From positions 8,613-72,612 of the forward strand of contig CAKTXA010000009.1 of NCBI GenBank assembly GCA_934631005.1: a stretch of DNA of 64,000 bases, read 5' to 3'. Each line of letters opens with the position of its first letter. Position 1 is the stretch's first letter. Positions 8,377-16,258 of the stretch are shown here, piece by piece. Below the pieces are notes generated by a model. It was given only the letters and a program-made list of their open reading frames with translations. It ran no database searches and was not told the origin of the DNA. A program made the position numbers and the translations under genes. This DNA comes from an uncultured Oscillospiraceae bacterium. Lineage in GTDB: Bacteria; Bacillota; Clostridia; Oscillospirales; Oscillospiraceae.

Positions 8377-8545
8377 CAGGCACCCCATAGCTTCCCCTGG
8401 GGGAAGCTGTCAGCCGTAGGCTGACTGATGAGGGTAGGGGAGCACTAAAACATAGCTTAGCAGTTGTGCCAAAACGCAACTGCTCCTCAACCCTCATCAG
8501 TCTGCTCCGCTGCCGCTCCGCAGCCAGCTTCCCCGAGGGGAAGCC
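8377..8545. repeat. MITE-like palindromic repeat, copy 1
   Basis: The element starts with AGGCACCCCATAGCTTCCCC and a GACTGATGAGGG segment, and ends with the reverse complement of these (CCCTCATCAGTC, then CTTCCCCGAGGGGAAG). It therefore has imperfect terminal inverted repeats of about 45 bp. Its 73-bp core (8428-8500) recurs in reverse orientation at 10408-10480 with few differences. No transposase reading frame is present, so it would be a non-autonomous element. Confidence 0.8.
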
Positions 8546-8637
8546 AAGGGACTTCCACAAATCGGCGCTGCCTCAAAAGGCCAAAAGTGCACAGTCTGCG
8601 GCGGCAGTTTTTTGAGGCAGCGGCGAATTGTAGGCAC

Positions 8638-8667
8638 CCCATAGCTTCCCCTGGGGGAAGCTATGGG
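8638..8667. repeat. 30-bp near-perfect palindrome (solo repeat end)
   Basis: CCCATAGCTTCCCC and its complement surround a two-base centre. The left half is the same as the left end of the MITE-like repeat at 8377. This looks like a truncated or solo terminal module. Confidence 0.8.
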
Positions 8668-8713
8668 CCCTCAGCAAATCGGCACTGCTACAAAAGAACA
8701 ATGTTGCGTACCA

Positions 8714-8741
8714 GCGGGAGGGGCAGAGCCCCTCCCCTACG
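8714..8741. repeat. Repeat C hairpin (GGGAGGGGC / GCCCCTCCC)
   Basis: GGGAGGGGC, AGA, GCCCCTCCC and CTACG. The same hairpin with an AA-type loop occurs twice at the ends of the 35817-36017 element. It is part of the dispersed repeat set that fills this gene-free stretch (8214-8868). Confidence 0.75.
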
Positions 8742-8822
8742 GCATGGCGGGAGAGCTTTTATGCGCTCGCTGGGAGCGTGTAAATTTTAAGAATTCTTTA
8801 TCGCTCCCCATCACAAAAGCTA

Positions 8823-8831
8823 TGGTATACT
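8823..8831 (+). promoter_or_regulatory. Extended -10 promoter of the solute-binding lipoprotein
   Basis: TGGTATACT gives an extended -10 (TGn plus TATACT at 8826-8831). No good -35 hexamer is visible. The start codon lies 38 bases downstream. Confidence 0.5.
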
Positions 8832-8868
8832 GGACCTGAAAAATCTGCCGAATATCGGGAGGAACGCT

Positions 8869-10287
8869 ATGAAACGGAGACTTTTTGCGATTTTGCTTCT
8901 GCTTTTCGTGCTTTTGAGCGGCTGCGCGGGACAGGCGGTGCCGGTGGAGCAGGGAAGTACGGCGGTTCCGGTCGGGAGCGAAGCTGCGCCTGCGCCGGTC
9001 GGGGATGAGCGCCCAGCCGCGCCCGCGGACAAAACCGCCGCAGGCGCAAAAGCGCCTGTGATCGACGAGGCGAGCGGCAAGACGGTGCTGACGCTGGCGG
9101 GCATTCGGCTGCAGGACTACGGCTGGGACGCGCTCGCTGCGCAGTTTAACGCGCAGAGCGCGGACTACACCGTGCAGCTGCGGGATTACTTTACCGGCGA
9201 GCTGGTGGAGCCCGGCAGCGTGCCGGGAGAGGACGAGATGGCCCGCTACCGCGCCGATCTTCAGGACGCGAAAACGCGCCTGCACACGGAGCTCATCGCC
9301 GGGAATGTGCCGGATATGATCGTGTTTGACGCGCTGTCGCCGCTGCCGTATCTGGGAAAGCAGCTGCTGCTCGATCTGGACCCGTATCTGGCGGCAGACG
9401 CGAGCATTTCGCCGGAGGATCTTCTCGGCTGGGACGCGCTGCACGAGTACGGCGGGCTGTATGTGCTGGCGCGGCAGTTTGTTGTGGAGACGCTCATGTG
9501 CTCGCAGGATTTTTACGACGCGCACAAGGGCTGGACGGTGGCGGACTATCTGGACATCGAGCGCGGGCTGCGGGACGATCAGCAGATGATCTACTATATG
9601 TCGCCGGAGGAATTTTTGACGCAGATGGGCGGCGGGTATCTGGCCAGGGCGCTCGATCTGGAGGCCGGGACGTGCGATTTTGACAACGCCGAATTCATCG
9701 GCATTCTGAATGGCGCGCTGGCCTGCGGGCAGTATGAGGCGCTGGACTATGCCGGACGGCCGGTCAGTTGGCGGCTGGAGGCGGGCGAGCTGATGTGCTG
9801 CGCCACGTGGCTGGACGCGCCGAACAGCGTGACGTTTGACCGCGTGCAGGGCGGCAAAACGCTTGCCTACATCGGCTGGCCGACGGCGGACGGCAGCTGC
9901 GGCTCTGTCATGCAGCTGTACGGCGACGTCGGCGCATTTGCTGCGACGGCGAGCCCGGAGGGGTGCTGGGAATTCATCAAATACGTTCTGAAAAACGGCG
10001 CGGACGCGGCGTATTACGGCTCGCCGGTCTACGCGCCGCTCATGCGCGAGCAGGTCGCGCTGCGAAACGAGAGCGCCGGGCAATACACCACGGCGACGGA
10101 GGAGGATGTGCAGACCTACATCGCCGCCGCGCAGGCCTGCCGCGCGATGGGCTACCGCGACGAGAGCGTCATGAATATCCTCCAAACCGAGTGCGCCCCC
10201 ATGCTCCGCGGCGAAGCGACCCCCGAACAGACCGCAAAAAACATCCAGTCCCGCGTGAGCCTGTATATGGCGGAGCAGTATGGGTAA
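8869..10287 (+). CDS. Solute-binding lipoprotein of sugar ABC type (orphan)
   Basis: The 472-residue lipoprotein has the signal MKRRLFAILLLLFVLLSGC (lipidated Cys19), then an Ala/Pro/Glu-rich linker. The body resembles family-1 extracellular solute-binding proteins (VLTLAGIRLQDYGWDALAAQ; later ECWEF-like WEFIKYVLK and AAYYGSPVYAPL, near the usual hinge and C-terminal helices). No permease or ATPase gene is adjacent, so it is an orphan receptor that must use a transporter elsewhere or act as a sensor. The gene lies between two inverted copies of a MITE-like repeat. The substrate is unknown. Confidence 0.85.
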   Translation: MKRRLFAILLLLFVLLSGCAGQAVPVEQGSTAVPVGSEAAPAPVGDERPAAPADKTAAGAKAPVIDEASGKTVLTLAGIRLQDYGWDALAAQFNAQSADYTVQLRDYFTGELVEPGSVPGEDEMARYRADLQDAKTRLHTELIAGNVPDMIVFDALSPLPYLGKQLLLDLDPYLAADASISPEDLLGWDALHEYGGLYVLARQFVVETLMCSQDFYDAHKGWTVADYLDIERGLRDDQQMIYYMSPEEFLTQMGGGYLARALDLEAGTCDFDNAEFIGILNGALACGQYEALDYAGRPVSWRLEAGELMCCATWLDAPNSVTFDRVQGGKTLAYIGWPTADGSCGSVMQLYGDVGAFAATASPEGCWEFIKYVLKNGADAAYYGSPVYAPLMREQVALRNESAGQYTTATEEDVQTYIAAAQACRAMGYRDESVMNILQTECAPMLRGEATPEQTAKNIQSRVSLYMAEQYG

Positions 10288-10346
10288 GGAAGAGGTAAGA
10301 GCGAAGAAGTAAGCAAGTACTGCCGGCTCCCCGCCGCAGGAGCAAG

Positions 10347-10568
10347 GCGGAAGGCACCCCCTTGGCTTCCCCTGGGGGAAGCTGTCTGCGGAGCATTGCT
10401 CCGCAGACTGATGAGGGTCGGGGAGCAGTTACGTTTTGCTGGGAATGCTAAGCTATGTTTCAGTGCTCCCCGGCCCTCATCCGCCCCCTTCGGGGGCACC
10501 TGTCCCTACCCTCTTTGTCCCTTCGGGACATTTCCCCCTGATAGGGGGAATCGGCCCCGAGGGGAAGG
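10347..10568. repeat. MITE-like palindromic repeat, copy 2
   Basis: The left end is AGGCACCCCCTTGGCTTCCC, then GACTGATGAGGG; the right end is CGAGGGGAAG. The 73-bp core at 10408-10480 is the reverse complement of the core at 8428-8500, with the same length and few changes. Extra small hairpins (CCCCCTTCGGGGG, GTCCCTTCGGGAC) lie in the right arm. It occupies most of the 10288-10657 gap, and no coding frame there is convincing. Confidence 0.8.
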
Positions 10569-10600
10569 TATGGGGTGCATGCCGCGCAGGAGAATTTATT

Positions 10601-10629
10601 TTGACTTTGCCCGGAAAAGATGATAGACT
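10601..10629 (+). promoter_or_regulatory. Promoter of the 254-residue unknown protein
   Basis: TTGACT (10601-10606), a 17-base spacer and TAGACT (10624-10629), preceded by TGA, which gives an extended -10. It lies just outside the repeat element. Confidence 0.78.
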
Positions 10630-10657
10630 CAAGGTACCAAAATTTTCAGGAGTCTAT

Positions 10658-11422
10658 ATGGAAATTCTTCAATATTTTCTGCAATATTTTCAGGAGCTTT
10701 GCGAGGGGCGCTTTCCTGTGCCGGAGGGGCTGCGGGTGACGGGGGCAGACGCAGATGCGCGGGCGGAGGAGCTGCAGGGGCAGATCGCCGCGCTCGGCAT
10801 TCCGGGATTCGTCCGCCTGTGCGCTGCGGCGCGCGGCGATGTGATCGACCCCGCGGCGTTTGAGCGCTATGACCCGGCGGCGCTCGGGGCGCTCGGCGGA
10901 GCGCTGGCGCAGGGCGCGCAGGCAGAGCAACCCGAGACGGAGAATGCGCCGGAGGAACCGGAGGAGCCGGTGAAGTCCGAGATCCGCGATATTTACGAGG
11001 TGTTTCTCGACAGTGTGTGTCTGGACGACCGGCTGGTGGAGTACCTGATCGACGTGGTCAAGCGCCACGACACGGAGGAATTCAAAAAGCTCTCCCACGC
11101 CGCGGCGCGGACGCTGCTGGATATGGATGAGTTTTTGCTGTGGCTGGGCAACAAGCAGTGGCTCGCCCCGCCGGAGGAGCAGGACTGCGTGCAGATCATG
11201 GACACGTGCCTCGAGCGCCTTGCAAACGAGGGCCAGCGCGAGCTGCTGGCGGCGCTGCTCAGCGGCGATGAGCAGACGTTCTGCCGCTTCCGCTGCGACG
11301 CGCCGGAGCTGCGCCAGCTGCCGCAGGCTACATTCGAATGGTACAGCACATACTATCTCGACCGCTACTATCCCGTGCGGTTTTTGATGAAATTCAACGG
11401 TGTGAAATTCCCGGAGGCCTGA
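10658..11422 (+). CDS. Uncharacterised 254-residue protein
   Basis: I do not recognise this protein. The ATG at 10658 has AGGAG five bases upstream and a promoter just before it, so the longer open frame that begins inside the repeat at 10436 is not used. The protein has a short N-terminal domain (residues 1-80), an acidic proline/glutamate linker (about 84-102) and an alpha-helical C-terminal domain rich in acidic and aromatic residues (DIYEVFLDSVCLDDRLVEYL; ATFEWYSTYYLDRYYPVRFL). No signal peptide or membrane segment is seen, so it is probably cytoplasmic. It ends 19 bases before the pyrophosphatase gene and may be cotranscribed with it. Confidence 0.82.
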   Translation: MEILQYFLQYFQELCEGRFPVPEGLRVTGADADARAEELQGQIAALGIPGFVRLCAAARGDVIDPAAFERYDPAALGALGGALAQGAQAEQPETENAPEEPEEPVKSEIRDIYEVFLDSVCLDDRLVEYLIDVVKRHDTEEFKKLSHAAARTLLDMDEFLLWLGNKQWLAPPEEQDCVQIMDTCLERLANEGQRELLAALLSGDEQTFCRFRCDAPELRQLPQATFEWYSTYYLDRYYPVRFLMKFNGVKFPEA

Positions 11423-11441
11423 GAGTGAGAGGAGGGCGCCT

Positions 11442-13058
11442 ATGGACCCGATTTATGTGACCGGTCACCGCAATCCCGATACGGATTCCATCGTATCCGC
11501 CATGGCCTACGCCGCGCTGCGGAACGCTCTGGGCGACCGTGAATTCGTCGCGGCGCGGCTGGGGCATATCAGTGACGAGACGCAGCTGGTGCTGGCGCGC
11601 TTCGGCTTTGAGCCGCCGGTGCGCATCCAGACGATGCGCACGCAGGTGCGCGATCTGGCGTTTGACACGCCGCCGGCGCTCAGCAGCGCCGTGACGCTCA
11701 GCCGCGCGTGGGACACGCTGCGCTCCAACCGCGCCATCCCGGCGCTGCCGGTGACGACGGACGATGGGAGCCTGTACGGCATGCTCTCGCCTTCGGAGGT
11801 GGCGGCGTATGATATGAATACCGTCAGCGAGCCGTTCGTGCAGAAGATCCCGGTATTCAATCTTCTCAGCGTGCTCGACGGCAAGATCCTCAACGAGGCT
11901 GGGCACCTGGTGGACAGTGTGAGCGGCGAGGTATGCATCGCCCTGCCGCAGAGCAACGCCAATCTGGTTTTCCGCAGCAAGGCGTCCATCGTCATCTGCG
12001 GCGAGCAGCCGGAGCTGGCACGCCGTGCGCTGGAGGAAAACGTGAGCTGCCTGATCGTGTGTCAGGCGGAGCTGCCGAAGGCGCTTTACGAGCTGCCGAC
12101 CGAGACGTGCATCATCGCAACGCCGTTTGACGCGGTCAAGACCGCGCGGATGATCTACTACGCCATCCCCATCCAGCGCATCTGCCGGACGGAGGATCTG
12201 GAAGCGTTCCACCTGACGGATTTTGTGGACGACGTGAAGGAGATCGTCCTGAAAAGCCGCCACCGCAGCTATCCGATCCTGGACGAAAACGACAAGGTCG
12301 TGGGCACGCTCTCGCGCTATCACCTCATCAAACCCCGCCGCAAGCGCGTGGTGCTGGTGGATCACAACGAGGCGGCGCAGTCCGTGCCGGGGCTGGAGCA
12401 GGCGGAGATTTTGGAGATCATCGACCATCACCGTCTGGCCGATATTCAAACCGGCAACCCCATCTATTTCCGCAATGAGCCCGTTGGCTCCACGGCCACG
12501 ATCATTGCGTCGATGTATCAGGAAAAGGGCCTCATGCCGTCCGACAAGCTCGCGGGCCTGATCGCCTCGGCCATCGTGGCGGACACGGTCATGTTCAAAT
12601 CGCCCACGTCCACGCCCAAGGACCACCGCATGGCCGAGCGCATGGCGCGCATCGCGAACGTGTCGCTGGAGGAGCTGGGCAAGGAGATCTTCGCGGCCTC
12701 CAACTCCGACGATAAGCCTGCCGACAGCCTGCTGTTCGCCGACTTTAAGGACTTCCACATCGCGGGCCACGACTTCGGCATCAGCCAGATCACCTGCGTC
12801 GACTCCAGCCGGATGCTGCAGCGGAAGGACGAATTTTTGCAGATCATGCAGCGCACGATGACCGAGCGCGGCTACAGCCTGATGATCCTCATGCTCACGG
12901 ACGTGCTGGTGGAGGGTACGCACATTTTGTACCTCGGCGACGAAGATATTTTCACGCAGGCGTTCAACGTCCAGCTCAAGGACCACGCCTGCTTCCTGCC
13001 CAAGGTCGTCTCCCGCAAAAAGCAGATCGTTCCCATGCTCTCCGCCCTCTGGGGCTGA
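11442..13058 (+). CDS. ppaC: Manganese-dependent inorganic pyrophosphatase with CBS/DRTGG insert
   Basis: The 538-residue protein is a family II (DHH) pyrophosphatase, which hydrolyses PPi to phosphate in the cytoplasm. The N-terminal motif GHRNPDTDS supplies metal ligands (His9, Asp13, Asp15). The DHH motif EIIDHH is at 328-330, and the C-terminal DHHA2 domain carries the substrate-binding SRKKQ near residue 525. Between the first motif and the DHH motif is an insert of about 250 residues with two CBS-like parts and a DRTGG-like domain. In known CBS-pyrophosphatases this binds adenine nucleotides and regulates activity. Family II enzymes without the insert are about 310 residues. The ATG follows GAGAGGAGG. 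Confidence 0.95.
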   Translation: MDPIYVTGHRNPDTDSIVSAMAYAALRNALGDREFVAARLGHISDETQLVLARFGFEPPVRIQTMRTQVRDLAFDTPPALSSAVTLSRAWDTLRSNRAIPALPVTTDDGSLYGMLSPSEVAAYDMNTVSEPFVQKIPVFNLLSVLDGKILNEAGHLVDSVSGEVCIALPQSNANLVFRSKASIVICGEQPELARRALEENVSCLIVCQAELPKALYELPTETCIIATPFDAVKTARMIYYAIPIQRICRTEDLEAFHLTDFVDDVKEIVLKSRHRSYPILDENDKVVGTLSRYHLIKPRRKRVVLVDHNEAAQSVPGLEQAEILEIIDHHRLADIQTGNPIYFRNEPVGSTATIIASMYQEKGLMPSDKLAGLIASAIVADTVMFKSPTSTPKDHRMAERMARIANVSLEELGKEIFAASNSDDKPADSLLFADFKDFHIAGHDFGISQITCVDSSRMLQRKDEFLQIMQRTMTERGYSLMILMLTDVLVEGTHILYLGDEDIFTQAFNVQLKDHACFLPKVVSRKKQIVPMLSALWG

Positions 13059-13084
13059 GCGTTTCAAACGGCGCTTTCCAATGC

Positions 13085-13121
13085 AAAACGCCCCGCAGCC
13101 GGTGGCTGCGGGGCGTTTTTT
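13085..13121. terminator. Bidirectional terminator between convergent genes
   Basis: The stem AAAACGCCCCGCAGCC / GGCTGCGGGGCG has a GGT loop, with T-runs on both strands. It serves ppaC and the convergent glycosidase-like operon. Confidence 0.93.
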
Positions 13122-13123
13122 CT

Positions 13124-14962
13124 TTAGTCTGCGTAAAATTCCAGAAGCATGAGGATGGTGCGGCCGGTGGCGCTGGCGTTGGGCGACCACGGGGCAAAGT
13201 ACGGGTCCGCCGTGTCGATGCGCTCGACCAGACAGTATTCCGCCGTCATGGCGTAATCGAGCTGCGCCTGCACGATCTGCCGCGCGCGCTCGCGGTCGCC
13301 CAGGCGCATCCAGATCTCGAACCAGTAGTAGTCCGGGAACGAGACGTACCAGATGTTCGGGTTGCCGTCCGCGTAGCGCATATGGCCGTACAGGCCCAGC
13401 CCCTCGCGGGTGATGTCGTTTTTCAGGAGGAAGCGGTAGACGCGCTCAATATCCCGCGCGCCCTTGATGACGCCGCAGAGGATGAACCGGCCGTGGTACA
13501 AAAGCGGATAGAGGTCGCGCACCAGCTCCGCGTCGTCGCCGACGGGCTTGAGCGGGATGCGCAGCTCGTCCGCGGGCGCGGCGTCATAGTACGGGCGGAA
13601 GTGGCGCTTCATGTCGGCAAGGTAGGCGGCGTGTTCGTCGCGCACCTCGCGCGCCGCCGGGTCGCCATTTTGCGCGAGCAGCGCCGCAAAGGCGTCCAGC
13701 GCAAAGAGGTTAAAGACGTCGGTGGACGTCCAGCACTGGAACTGCTGCGTCCAGTCGATGCCCTGCCGGATCGGGAACAGCCCACCCGCGAGCGTGTCGG
13801 AGTCCAAAACCGAGCGGCGCAGATCGCGAATGAAGGCGTAGGCGCGGTACGCGCGGTCGCGGTATTGGCCGAAAAACGCCGCATCGCGCGTCTGCTCGCA
13901 GAATTTTGAAAAGCTGTACAGCACCGCCGCCGTGATGCTCGCCCACGGGATGCCGAGCGCGCCGATCTCGCCGCTCGGAAGCTGGAGCGTGTCAAAATAG
14001 GTGGAGAAAACGGGCGCAAGATAGTCGTCAAAATCGCCGAGACGGCTGAGCGCTTCAATCATCGACAGCGCCTCTGTCGGCCAGATGATGCGCCGCAGGC
14101 CGCCCTGCCGCGGCAAAACGAGATCGTTTCCCTGCGAAACGGCCAGCATTTGCAGCAGTTGCGCGGTCATATGGCGCAGCAGTTTGACCTTTTCGGGGTC
14201 ATTTTGCAGCGCGGCGGGGAGCCTTCGGATGCGGGAAAGCTCCTTCTGCCAGAACGCTTCGCACGCGGCGCGCTCGGCGGCGTAGTCATACTGCGTGACC
14301 TCGCCCTTGTCAAGCGTAAAGGTAAAGGCCGTCTCGCCGCCCGCCTCCAGCTCCAAAATCAGCTCCGCCGCGCCCAGCTTTAAGTTCCAGACGGCGGGGC
14401 GGCTGAGCGTGAGGATGTGCTCGCCGTCGGTGCAGCGGCAGCCGCGGCCCGTCCACGCGCAGCTCATCTGCTTCCAGCTCTGCGCGTCGGGCGCATAGCT
14501 GAGATAGCCGTCGCTGCGGCCGTGGGCCAGATCGAACTCCAGCCCTGTGCGCAGCAGCAGCGACAGCTTTTGCGTGAGCGGGCGGGCGGTGCGGTTGCGC
14601 GCCGTGCAGCGCACAAAAAGCGTCGCGCGCCGCGCGGCGTTGCAGAACGCCTCCACTTCCAGCTCCAGCACGTCGTTTTGCAGCCGGACGGTATGGATGG
14701 GCGCGCCGGAGGCGGTGACGCCGTTTTCCGCCCTGCGGAAGTCGAACGGAACGGCGCTCCAGCCCCACAGCGGCAGCACGCCGCAGCCGATAAAGTGCTT
14801 AAAATACCGCTCCGGCTCCACGCGGCTGTCCTCTGCGTCCACGCGCACATCGCCGAACAGCAGCTTGCCCTCCGCCCAGAGGGTGATGAGCCGCTCCGAC
14901 AGCGGCGGCTGCAGATAGCGCCGTGTGGTGACCGGGCGCGGGCAGAAGCGTGTTTGTTCCAT
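13124..14962 (-). CDS. Putative glycosidase of (alpha/alpha)6-barrel type
   Basis: The 612-residue protein has no signal peptide. The first 250 residues look like a beta-sandwich (NDVLELEVEAFCNAARRATL, FVRCTARNRTARPLTQKLSL). The rest is helical with tryptophan/aromatic-rich turns typical of alpha/alpha-barrel glycosidases (GGLRRIIWPTEALSMIEALS; DWTQQFQCWTSTDVFNLFA; PNIWYVSFPDYYWFEIWMRL). I cannot assign a GH family. The start at 14962 is chosen because GGAAGGAAA precedes it and it lies two bases past the upstream stop. Longer frames would run inside the upstream gene. It is probably coupled to the GH99-like gene and acts on the same glycan. The function is inference. Confidence 0.7.
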   Translation of the reverse strand: MEQTRFCPRPVTTRRYLQPPLSERLITLWAEGKLLFGDVRVDAEDSRVEPERYFKHFIGCGVLPLWGWSAVPFDFRRAENGVTASGAPIHTVRLQNDVLELEVEAFCNAARRATLFVRCTARNRTARPLTQKLSLLLRTGLEFDLAHGRSDGYLSYAPDAQSWKQMSCAWTGRGCRCTDGEHILTLSRPAVWNLKLGAAELILELEAGGETAFTFTLDKGEVTQYDYAAERAACEAFWQKELSRIRRLPAALQNDPEKVKLLRHMTAQLLQMLAVSQGNDLVLPRQGGLRRIIWPTEALSMIEALSRLGDFDDYLAPVFSTYFDTLQLPSGEIGALGIPWASITAAVLYSFSKFCEQTRDAAFFGQYRDRAYRAYAFIRDLRRSVLDSDTLAGGLFPIRQGIDWTQQFQCWTSTDVFNLFALDAFAALLAQNGDPAAREVRDEHAAYLADMKRHFRPYYDAAPADELRIPLKPVGDDAELVRDLYPLLYHGRFILCGVIKGARDIERVYRFLLKNDITREGLGLYGHMRYADGNPNIWYVSFPDYYWFEIWMRLGDRERARQIVQAQLDYAMTAEYCLVERIDTADPYFAPWSPNASATGRTILMLLEFYAD

Positions 14963-14964
14963 CG

Positions 14965-16083
14965 TCAATTTCCTTCCAGAAAGACGCGGCGCACCGCGTC
15001 CAGATAGCCGTAGCCGTACAGATCGTCGGGCTGCAGATAGCTCGACTCCGTCCACTCGTTCCACGAGTTGACGGTGATGAGCGGCGCGGGCAGGTCATGC
15101 GTGTCAACGTACTCCTTGACCATGCGCAGCGCCTTTTCAAAGTTTTCGGGGGTGTTGTTCGTGGTGACCTTGGGGCGCAGCTCCGCGTAGCGGGGGTTAT
15201 TGTCCCAGCCGCAGGAGACGTGCGGGCAGTAGGGGATGGCGTAGGTCTTGTCGATCTTCTCAAGCTCCGCGCGCACGTCGTCCAGAATGCGCAGATAGTC
15301 GCCGGTCATGTTGGTGATCATGCCGTACTGGTAGTGCGTGACGCTGTCAAAGCCGAGCGCCTGCGTCGTTTCGGCGTAGGACGAGATGTGGCTGCCGTCC
15401 ACGCCACTGAGATCCAGCGCGCGGTCGCCGCGGATGACGGCCTGCAGATGAAGGCCGCCGAGGCCCTTTCGGGCCGCCAGCGCCCGCAGCCAGTCGAGCG
15501 CTGCGCGCGCAGGCTCCATGCCGCCCATCCCGGCGATGAAATTCGCCAGATCGTAGATCATAAACACGGGCTTGCCGTCGATGCGGTAGTAATTTTCCAG
15601 CCCGAAGTATTTGTCCGCCAGACGCTCTGCCATCTGCTCAAAGCCCGCACGCTCGATGCCGCCGCGCCAGATGACGGTGCTGCCGCATTCGCTGCTGGAA
15701 AGGTGCCGGTTCCAGAGGTGATTGGCGTCGTGATTCGCCCACATCAGGTAAAAACGCATATCGCGGTTGTTTTTCGCCTTCAGAAAGCCGTCATTCAAAC
15801 AGCCCTCCAGGAACGGGCGGCGGTCGAACCAGTACCAGTCGTAGATGAACACGTTCACGCCGTGGCGCGTGGCCTGCGCGATCTCCATCTCCATCACGGC
15901 GGGGTCGGCCTCGTTCACATAGCCCCAGAGCGGGCGGCGCGGCTGGAGGTGGCCCTCAAACTTCGGCCGGGCCGCCTTTACGGTCTCCCATTCGCCCATG
16001 CCCTCCGGCCAGAACATCCGCGTGCGCAGCTCATCGCCGGAATAGGCGGGCCAGATATAGGCGGCAACATCGTATTTCTGCAT
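14965..16083 (-). CDS. GH99-like (WbsX-type) glycoside hydrolase domain protein
   Basis: The 372-residue protein resembles the WbsX/GH99-like family: DVAAYIWPAY at the start, HGVNVFIYDWYWFDRRPFLE with the family's YDWYWF signature, then FYLMWANHDA and the late motif NSWNEWTESSYL. GH99 enzymes are endo-alpha-mannanases/mannosidases; the GH99-like group is often found in polysaccharide loci. No signal peptide is seen, so it acts on imported material or on intracellular glycans. It starts 1,000+ bases ahead of its partner gene, with GGGAGGA upstream of the ATG. The AraC-type gene is divergent, which suggests local control. Confidence 0.88.
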   Translation of the reverse strand: MQKYDVAAYIWPAYSGDELRTRMFWPEGMGEWETVKAARPKFEGHLQPRRPLWGYVNEADPAVMEMEIAQATRHGVNVFIYDWYWFDRRPFLEGCLNDGFLKAKNNRDMRFYLMWANHDANHLWNRHLSSSECGSTVIWRGGIERAGFEQMAERLADKYFGLENYYRIDGKPVFMIYDLANFIAGMGGMEPARAALDWLRALAARKGLGGLHLQAVIRGDRALDLSGVDGSHISSYAETTQALGFDSVTHYQYGMITNMTGDYLRILDDVRAELEKIDKTYAIPYCPHVSCGWDNNPRYAELRPKVTTNNTPENFEKALRMVKEYVDTHDLPAPLITVNSWNEWTESSYLQPDDLYGYGYLDAVRRVFLEGN

Positions 16084-16110
16084 GGTGCATCCTCCCAGGA
16101 TCCTTCAGAA

Positions 16111-16123
16111 TATGCTCAGCATA
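16111..16123 (-). promoter_or_regulatory. Palindrome overlapping the -10 region of the GH99-like operon
   Basis: TATGCTCAGCATA is a perfect 13-base palindrome. On the minus strand TATGCT follows TGG, forming an extended -10 for the GH99-like gene, 28 bases from its start codon. A repressor or the divergent AraC protein could bind here. That is inference. Confidence 0.5.
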
Positions 16124-16207
16124 CCAGATGCCGGGGCGGGAATCTACGGCTTTTCGCCGATAGCTTGACATATTCGCTGATATTGGACAGGGTTTTTGCG
16201 GAAAATC

Positions 16208-16236
16208 TTGCACACCCTGCGGCAAATTGCTATAAT
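16208..16236 (+). promoter_or_regulatory. Promoter of the AraC-type regulator
   Basis: TTGCAC (16208-16213), a 17-base spacer and a perfect TATAAT (16231-16236), 23 bases before the chosen start codon. Confidence 0.88.
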
Positions 16237-16258
16237 GCAGAAAACGGGAGGGAAGAGC

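Noticed and set aside
8214..8868. Short open frames inside the repeat region (for example around 8464-8790)
   Set aside because: They consist of repeat sequence, lack ribosome binding sites and show no conserved features.
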